The position numbers were made by a program, and so were the translations under genes. Below are positions 57,917 to 64,000 of a stretch of DNA of 64,000 nucleotides, in pieces (position 1 is the first letter of the stretch; every line of letters starts with the position of its first letter). The stretch is taken from the NCBI GenBank assembly GCA_022559845.1, contig CM040123.1:321079933-321143932 (forward strand), given 5' to 3'. Origin of the DNA: Amorphophallus konjac (lineage: Eukaryota > Streptophyta > Magnoliopsida > Alismatales > Araceae). The notes under the pieces are model-generated. The model saw only the letters and a program-made list of their open reading frames with translations, was not told the DNA's origin and made no database searches.

Positions 57917-60397
57917 TCAAGTTCCGCCCTCTCTCTCTGCATTACTCGTCTCACTACTCTCCGGGTAAAACGCTCTCAAAGGTGCTACCCAACTATGAAA
58001 AGCGGTACTCCTACCGCTCTGTACTCCCCTTCCTATTCCCACATCCCGGCGTTGATCCACGGAAGTAGCAGAGAAGCTACCAACACGAAAGCCACGCTCT
58101 CGTGCTCTTCGGTAGCGCTCCTCACCATCTCTCAGCCACTGTTCAGCAAGACCAAGGCTGATTCGGAGTTCGAATAGTTGGGCCTCCATGGCCCTTCGTT
58201 CCTCCCTTTTAGTCAATCTGTTGGCTCTTTCTCTCTCTGCGTCTCTTTCTTTCTCTGCACATTCTCTCTCACGATCTTCCCTCTCCAACTGGAGAGTAAT
58301 TCTCAGTTCCACAGCATCCCTGGAGGAGTCGTCATCAGGACGACGTCGCAGTTCCCTCTCTAGCTCTGCTATCCTAGTCTCCCTCTGTGCAGCTTGGGCA
58401 AGCGCTTCTTCCATCTCCTTTTCCTGCCGAGTGTGCCATCTCAGCTACGCGATAAGGCGTAAATAAAGAGAACTCAACACTGAAACTTTTACCTGTATAC
58501 AGAGCATCCCTTCTGTCTCCGCAGCACGCTGCGTGGCGTGAGCAAGTTGCTCATGAAGCAAGTCAAGTTCTGAGGTGGGAATCCACAAGCTGGAAGAGGC
58601 ACCACCTACTCCCATCGCTGGGGAAGCCGCGACAATCTGGGCATGCTACGACCGTGTGAATTAGCAGCCAACATCAGGAATCTGGGGTTTTAATTAGGAA
58701 CGCACTGTACACCTACCAAGGCGCTCGTAGCTCCGCGGGCATCGCCCAACCGTTGCTCCATCTCTGCCAAGCGAGTTCGTAAAGTCGCTATCATCGTATC
58801 ACGGATATCCTGTAGCCATACGAGTCAGCATTTCCACCAGAAAACTAAAAAAAGGAGAAAGAAGAAAAGAGAAAAAGGGGAAACCCACCTCCACAAGTCC
58901 CAGGGGTTGGAACCGCTTTGCGTACTTTGCCCTATATAGACGCAAGTAGTCCTCACTATCCCGCGCATGTGATTCTACAATCGTGCCACCCCGTTGCCAG
59001 TCTTCATACTGTTCAGGAAACCGCACGTGCCAGTCAATGCAGGTCACCGGTCCTCGCGTCTTTCTCCCGACAGGAGGTGGCGCAGCCGTATCCACCCATT
59101 CCTGAGTCAGTCCTAAAATCCTCATAACCAATCGTAGCCGAAGCGGCTCGATTTCATTCAGGCAGTGCATCCACAGTTCCCGTCCAAACCGGGCACGACT
59201 TGCTAGAACCCACGGCTGGTCGGCATCGACCATGTCTGAGTAGGGTCTCCAGTTTACCATCGCTGCAGGGAACTCCTGTAGCTCCCGCCTTAGCACCATC
59301 AGTTGGTAGGTTAGTGGTGCCGCACTCATGATGGGTTCCCACTGCCTGGCTAGCGGCACCATCGCGGGTCACCAATGATGAGCTCTCCCCATGGGGAGGT
59401 AATAATAGCTCCACAGCTGCTCGGCGCAGGTCATCAGTACCTTGCAAAAACACAAAAAAAAAATACAAAACAAGCAAAACCAAAAATACCTGGATGAATG
59501 GTGTGAAACCACTCACAGTCATCTCACGGTCCGCTTCTTGGAACAGACCTGCAAACAAGTGCGCCAGCATGGCAGCTCCCCAGGCATAGTACCCTACTCT
59601 TTCAAGGTCTGATAGCAGCTCAAGGAAGCGACATTGGATACAGTCCCCTTTCGAGCTCAGTACCAATCTCCCCAAAAGGAAGAGGATAAATCTCCTCAAA
59701 TCTATGTTGCATCTTTCCCAGTTGCCGAAATCTGTGCAGTACACGGCACGACATCCTATTTCGATCCTTTCCATGAACTCTTCTGAGGATTCATCATCCC
59801 ACCGACGAGTGTCGATGAGTCCTAATGCATCCACGAGGGACGCCCTAGCTACCGACCTATTTTTTCGACCATCTAGGTCCAAACCCAGTAGCTTCTGGGC
59901 ACCTTCTCGGTAATCCCATAAGTGACCCCGGTCACTGCCTCGCCCTCCACCTTCAGCCTTGTGATCCGGACCACATCCTCCAAGCTGGGCACCATGTGCC
60001 CCTAGGGCATCAGGAATGCCCGACTCACTGGGTCCCATCTCTCACACAAGTCTTGGATCAGGACCAGGTCGAGCTGGATCGGCTCGATCCGAAGAAAGGT
60101 GCCAAAACCCATCACGTCTAGCCTGGCCTTCTGAAAATATGGGAGACCTCGGTATGCTGCCACTACCAACTCCCATGAGATCTGTGATTTCATCACACTC
60201 TACACATGCAGGGAATGGAGAGGAGGTTTGGTCAGAAAGAAAGGAAGAAAAAAGAATGAAAAAAGGGCAAGAAAATTTGGCTTACGAGTTGTAATTGGGC
60301 CCTTTCGCTAAAGTGCCCTTCGAGGTCCGAAAGCCTCCTGGAACTACTACCACTGGACCTGCTTCTCTTCGAGGAGTGGGAAGATTCGCCCTCCATC
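57917..60397 (-). pseudogene. Antisense PMD gene of gypsy 3, copy 1
   Basis: Exon 1 60397-60286 (ATG, MEGESSHSSKRSRSSGSSS, ends at GTAAG). Exon 2 60199-59490 holds the PMD: ISWELVVAAYRGLPYFQKA, MGFGTFLRIEPIQLD, RRFILFLLGRLVLSS, LLSDLERVGYYAWGAAMLAHLF, ending VSGFTPFIQ at a CAG/GTATTT donor. Exon 3 59440-58889 continues (MVLRRELQEFPAAM, LNEIEPLRLRLVMRILG, DWHVRFPEQYEDW). Later exons give an alpha-helical coiled coil to 57917. A TAG near 60002 (TGG expected) and shifts near 59930 and 59370 break it. Host PMD proteins act in silencing and genome stability; here the function is unknown. About 600 bp without a gene separates its start from the next copy. Confidence 0.75.
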
Positions 60398-60997
60398 TAA
60401 CTCTCAGAATTTTGAACTCCTCCTCTCCCGTGAGAACTTGTGCTCCTCGAGTTAGCTCTCGATATACCTGGGAGGATAAAAGGGACAAGAATTTATAGAA
60501 ATGGAAGGAGTACAGGCCAAGATTGCCTCCATCACCTTTAATGATAGCCCTCGCAATGAGGCACCTACCATGCGGTCCCGTGTGTCACTTCACCGCTCGC
60601 ACAGGGTGATTGATTGGACGAAGATATGACGACTAGCCCCCTATGTTGTCTAGGGATACCCTATCATGTTTTGGAGGACGCCCGCAAAACTTGACACAAC
60701 ATCCGGGAGAAGGAACTAGGGCCGTCATTATTGACTTCGACGGCAGATTCCCGTGGAAAATGGTCACAAGACGCGATTCTCCACTTGGGGCGGAGTCTCG
60801 GCAGACCCATCACATGGGAACAGTGCAAAGGAGAAGAAGTGTAGGGAAGAAGGAACGCACAAGAGAACAAACAAGCAGCAGAAAATCAAATCACTCCATT
60901 CATTATTCTACATAAGCTGTCATAAACATCACAATCATAGAGAGGGGGCGGGTCCACTAGCTTGCCAACTCTTGCCATTATCTTCATGCTCGTCCCT
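60398..60997. other. Intergenic stretch between antisense copies 1 and 2
   Basis: Upstream flank of copy 1. No dyad module with 8-bp spacer is found here, unlike at the other antisense starts. Open frames on either strand lack domains. Confidence 0.4.
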
Positions 60998-62274
60998 CTA
61001 GGCGTCCCTCTCCTCTCCCCTAAGGTGAGGTTCCCTCAGAAGCCTCCGGGATCCCCGTGCAGTAGCACCCGCCTCGCCTCGTGGTACCGGCTCCACAGCA
61101 ATGACTCGTTGCTCCTCCCCTGGCGTGGCAAAGAAGCCACTAGCGGCAAAGCGACCAGACTGGCACAGTCGCTCCCCGAATTCTCGCGCTCTCTCGTAGC
61201 GCGTCTCCATCCCTCCTAGCCTCTGCACGACGGCCTGAAGGCCCAGCTAGAGCTCCCTCACTTGGGCCTCCAAGGCCCTCCTCTCGGTCTGATCCCGCTG
61301 TCGCTCGGACCTTCTCTCGGCTTTCTCTCTCTCTGCCTCTCTCCTCATCATCTGCAGAAGAACCCTTAACTCCAGGATGTCTGGAGAAGGTCTTTGCTCA
61401 CCGCGATGTCGCAACTCTGCTACAGTCGCCACCCAGGCATCACGCTCCTCTTCCGCCCGGGCAGCCCGAGCCACCGCACCAGCAAGTTGCTCCCGAAGGG
61501 AGGCGATCTCAAGAAAAGGGGCCGAGGAACTGGAAGAAGCGCCGCCAGTCACTCCCACCATCGCTGTCTGCTGGGCACGCTGGAACGAACAAACAACAGC
61601 CGCCAGCTAAGCTCCACATTTAAAAATAGAAAATGCAGCACTTAGCTTACCAAGAGCGACAGTTCCTGTTGAGTGGCGGCCAGCTGCCGCTTGACCTCGG
61701 CTAATTGGGCACGCGACCCGTCGACGTCGCGCGTATCCCCGGCTTGGGAAAGCCCCCCATAACTCTCTCTCTGCTGCCGCAGGAAGTCGACACTATCCTG
61801 CACCAGTACGCTCCCTTGCTGCCCAGGGAGACGTATGCGCCAATATTCAAGCTTCGCCTTGCCGCGACTCTCCTTCCTGACGCGGCTCGGCTCGTTTGCA
61901 CTCGCGCACTCATCGGCCAGGCCCAGGGTCCACGCCATGTCCTGCACCAAGAAAGAAGGACTTCACATCATAACAAAGAACGCGTCCCCTGTCTAGGACG
62001 CGTCCATCATTTGAGTGCAACACTCGCCGAACCCTTTCCCCCCTTGCGCGGCTCGCTTCAAAACTCAAAATGGATCAAAAGAGGAAGAGATCGGAGGACC
62101 TACCAGACCGTGTTCACCTCCCTCCGCGACATCGGGCCCCTCGGGTCCCTCGGGGGCCCGAAGTGGCCCTTCCTCCTCCATGGACGCCGTTCCGTGCTCT
62201 GGCGCGTCCCTCCTCAGGCGAGGGGTCCCGCGTCCCTCTCCACCTTCGCCGTGGTCCAGACCGCCGAACTCCAT
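60998..62274 (-). pseudogene. Antisense copy 2 in gypsy 3, PMD lost, coiled coil kept
   Basis: ATG at 62274 (MEFGGLDHGEGGEG), a Gly/Glu-rich first exon to about 62103 (donor GTAGGT). Exon 2 from 61939 (acceptor TGCAG) starts DMAWTLGLADECASANEPSR, matching the PMD C-terminal segment RTLGLAQEWVDVDEPAR of copy 3, then ARLEYWRIRL-like, and AQLAEVKRQLAATQQEL. Exon 3 at about 61583-61247 has MVGVTGGASSSSSAPFLEI and a coiled coil with REAEREKAERRSERQRD; the frame continues (LGGMETRYERAREF, GRFAASGFFATPGEEQR) to a stop at 60998. The central PMD is absent: exon 1 joins straight to its last segment. Confidence 0.62.
61978..62005. repeat. Dyad module in intron 1 of antisense copy 2
   Basis: GAACGCGTCC, 8-bp spacer CCTGTCTA, GGACGCGTCC. 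The arms are of the gypsy 3 LTR type (GGCGTCC/GGACGCC core). It lies 39 bp upstream of exon 2 on the minus strand. Confidence 0.85.
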
Positions 62275-62395
62275 TCGATCAAGGGGAAGAAGACAAAGAC
62301 GGGCGAGCGAGTTTCGGCGGAAGGCGGGCTTGTTTGCGGGTAAGGCACGGGAGAAGAAAGGCCACCCGTCGCTTTAAATTTGAATTCGACTATTA

Positions 62396-62423
62396 AGACG
62401 CGTCCTCGCGCCTGGACGCGCCC
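62396..62423. repeat. Dyad module upstream of antisense copy 2
   Basis: AGACGCGTCC, 8-bp spacer TCGCGCCT, GGACGCGCCC. It lies 122 bp upstream of the minus-strand ATG at 62274, the same relation as at 19534-19645 in gypsy 1. Confidence 0.85.
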
Positions 62424-62644
62424 AAAAAAAAGGGGAGAAAGGAAACAAAATCCCCCCGTGCAAAGCGTAGTTCCCCGCTGTTCAGGGCAAGGTCTCGTGG
62501 AGGGTGCCTCGAAGGATAACTTAGTGTAAAGAAGAAAGTGTGGGAGAGAGAAAAGTACACACAACACAAGAAAGTCATTTTCATTTCATATAATAGCCAA
62601 AAGTACATCATGCAGTAAGGAGGGTGGAGTGTACAAGCAACTCT

Positions 62645-64000
62645 CTAACTCTCACCATCACCCTCCTGGTCATCTCTCTCCTCCCCCCTCTGACGGGGAT
62701 CCCTAGGGGGCCTCTGCGACCTCTGCGAACCCTGAGAAACCGTGCTCGCCTCGCCCTGCGGTGGCACCCCAGCCTCGAAGACACGACGACGCTCCTCGGC
62801 CGAAGAAACCAGATAGCTGCCCATGGAAAAAGAACCAGACTGACGAAGTCGCGCCCCGCGTTCCTTCGCCCTCTGGTACCGCTCCTCGCTCTCTCGAAGC
62901 CTCCCCTCCGCCGTGTGGAGACTCAATCGGAGCTCCATCAGCTGGGCTTCCAGAGCCCTCCTCTCGTCCTAGTCTCACAGTCGCTCCGCCCTCCTGTCCT
63001 CTCTCTCTCTCTCTGTCCTCTCCCTCTCCTCTCTCTCTCACGTCGCCTCCCTCCTCGACAGTTCGAGGACGATCCGTAAATCCAGCACGTCATGAGGGAG
63101 CTCCTCAGCCTCCCGTCGACGTTCCTCCTCCAGGTCCATAATCCGGGCGTCACGCTCCGCCACCCGAGCATCGCGCTCCTGCTCGGCACGAACAGCACGG
63201 GCCATGGTCTCTCGAATCTCGGCCACCTGTCAAAGCACGCATACATCGTAAGAGAGAGGTGAAGGATGAAAGAGTAACTAGAGGAGGGTCAGGGCCAAGT
63301 AGGCACTCACTTGAGCCTCGCGGTCACGCTCGGCCTCCTCGGCGCGAGCCACCGCATACGCCAGCTGCTCCTGGAGGGCAGAAACCTCCGGAGGAGGGCC
63401 CCGCGAACTGGAACCCGCTCCACCAGCCATCCCGGCTGCCGCTGTCTGGTGGGCCCGCTGAAACACGGGCCAAGCGTCAGTCAAAGGCTAAGCATCAAAA
63501 ATCCAGGTCACAAAAAATGCATTGCATAGACTCACCAGGATCTCCAACTCCTGTCGGATGGCCACGAACTGTCGCCTGGCGTCCGCCAACTGGGCCCGCA
63601 GGTCGGCGATCATGTTGTCACGAGCATCCTGCATTGCACATAAGTTAGTGCCACATGCATATACATATAGAAGGGTGAAGCATTTTTCATTTCACTTACC
63701 CCTGCCATACCACCAAGGAAAAGGCGGTCCCCGTACGTAGCCCGGTACCGTCTCAGGTAATCAGTACTGTTCTGTACATGGAACACCATTGGGACACCGA
63801 CCTGCTGCCAGTCCTGGTACTGTACCAGGAAGCGCGTATGCCAGTCCACGATCTTCGCCTTCCCCTTGGTCTTCCGCCCGATGCGGGCCGGCTCATCTAC
63901 ATCAACCCACTCCTGGGCTAGCCCCAACGTCCTCATAACCAGCCTCAGCCGAAGCGGCTCGATCTCATTCAGGCAATGGACCCACACGTCCCGCCTGAAA
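62645..64000 (-). pseudogene. Antisense copy 3 in gypsy 3 (N-terminal part outside window)
   Basis: From the right edge: FRRDVWVHCLNEIEPLRLRL (PMD C-terminal part), TLGLAQEWVDVDEPAR, DWHTRFLVQYQDWQQ, TDYLRRYRATYGD to an intron; then helical exons: IADLRAQLADARRQ-like at about 63620-63535, AHQTAAAGMAGGAGSSSRGPP and EQLAYAVARAEEAERDREA (63455-63313), EIRETMARAVRAEQERDARVA (63226) with DLEEERRREAEEL, and RLSLHTAEGRLRESEERYQRAK, ending GEERDDQEGDGES at 62645. Same order and intron positions as copies 1 and 2. A TAG near 62973 lies in the last exon. Confidence 0.65.

Larger units (their letters stand above)
45328..64000 (+). mobile_element. Gypsy element 3: Ogre-like Tat gypsy, right end outside window
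   Basis: 5' LTR (45328-46534), primer site, long leader with tandem repeats, gag, protease with G-patch, RT, dual RNase H, integrase (to 56140), spacer, then at least three antisense coiled-coil genes up to the window end. It is over 18.6 kb here, with no 3' LTR yet. The left target bases are GCTGG (45323-45327). Pol is closely related to gypsy 1. Confidence 0.83.

Overview
This window is plant nuclear DNA made almost entirely of nested and decayed transposable elements. No host gene, rRNA, functional tRNA gene or CRISPR array is visible. The element content points to an angiosperm with a repeat-rich genome: a Sirevirus-type Ty1/copia element, Ty3/gypsy elements of the Tat/Ogre lineage with a second RNase H and antisense accessory genes, a CACTA (En/Spm) transposon, a plant RTE LINE, a hAT-type MITE and tRNA-like SINE sequences. 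I cannot name the species.

Layout. 1-8040: minus-strand Sirevirus-like copia element (3' LTR off the left edge; 5' LTR 6274-8040) inserted inside the reverse transcriptase of gypsy element 1. 8041-23813: rest of gypsy 1 (pol to 10970, spacer, antisense PMD gene 13002-19448, antisense DUF7745-like gene about 20165-21082, polypurine tract, 3' LTR 22713-23813). A hAT MITE (13565-14164) and a 3.0-kb solo LTR (16134-19170) sit inside the antisense gene. 23814-31930: minus-strand CACTA element, with a TNP2-like transposase (28258-31930) followed by a Transposase_24 gene (ATG at 28144) that gypsy 1 cuts off; a copia solo LTR (25627-27470) lies in one of its introns. 31998-33050: truncated RTE LINE. 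33734-34735: tandem duplication of 480 bp. 35223-45327: gypsy 2 (Tat/RIRE2-like) with a solo LTR inside its 5' LTR. 45328-64000: gypsy 3 (Ogre-like, same subfamily as gypsy 1), inserted into the antisense gene of gypsy 2 and carrying three successive copies of an antisense coiled-coil gene, the first of which has a plant mobile domain.

All large coding regions are broken. Most in-frame stops are ones that single C-to-T or G-to-A transitions would produce from CGA, CAG, CAA or TGG, as expected for old methylated elements.

The most unusual signal is a shared architecture. Gypsy 1, gypsy 3 and the 3.0-kb solo LTR each carry arrays of short inverted-repeat modules. The arms are specific to each element (GGGCGGCC/GGCCGCCC; GGAGGCGTCC/GGACGCCTCC; GCGGTC/GACCGC), but nearly all modules have a spacer of exactly 8 bp. 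They occur in LTR U3 regions and again at the 5' end and in intron 1 of the antisense genes. I propose, as inference only, that these are sites for a dimeric factor that co-evolves with each element, possibly encoded by it. A second unusual structure is a row of eight 36-bp mini-exons, each coding 12 residues and keeping the reading frame, in the CACTA Transposase_24 gene.
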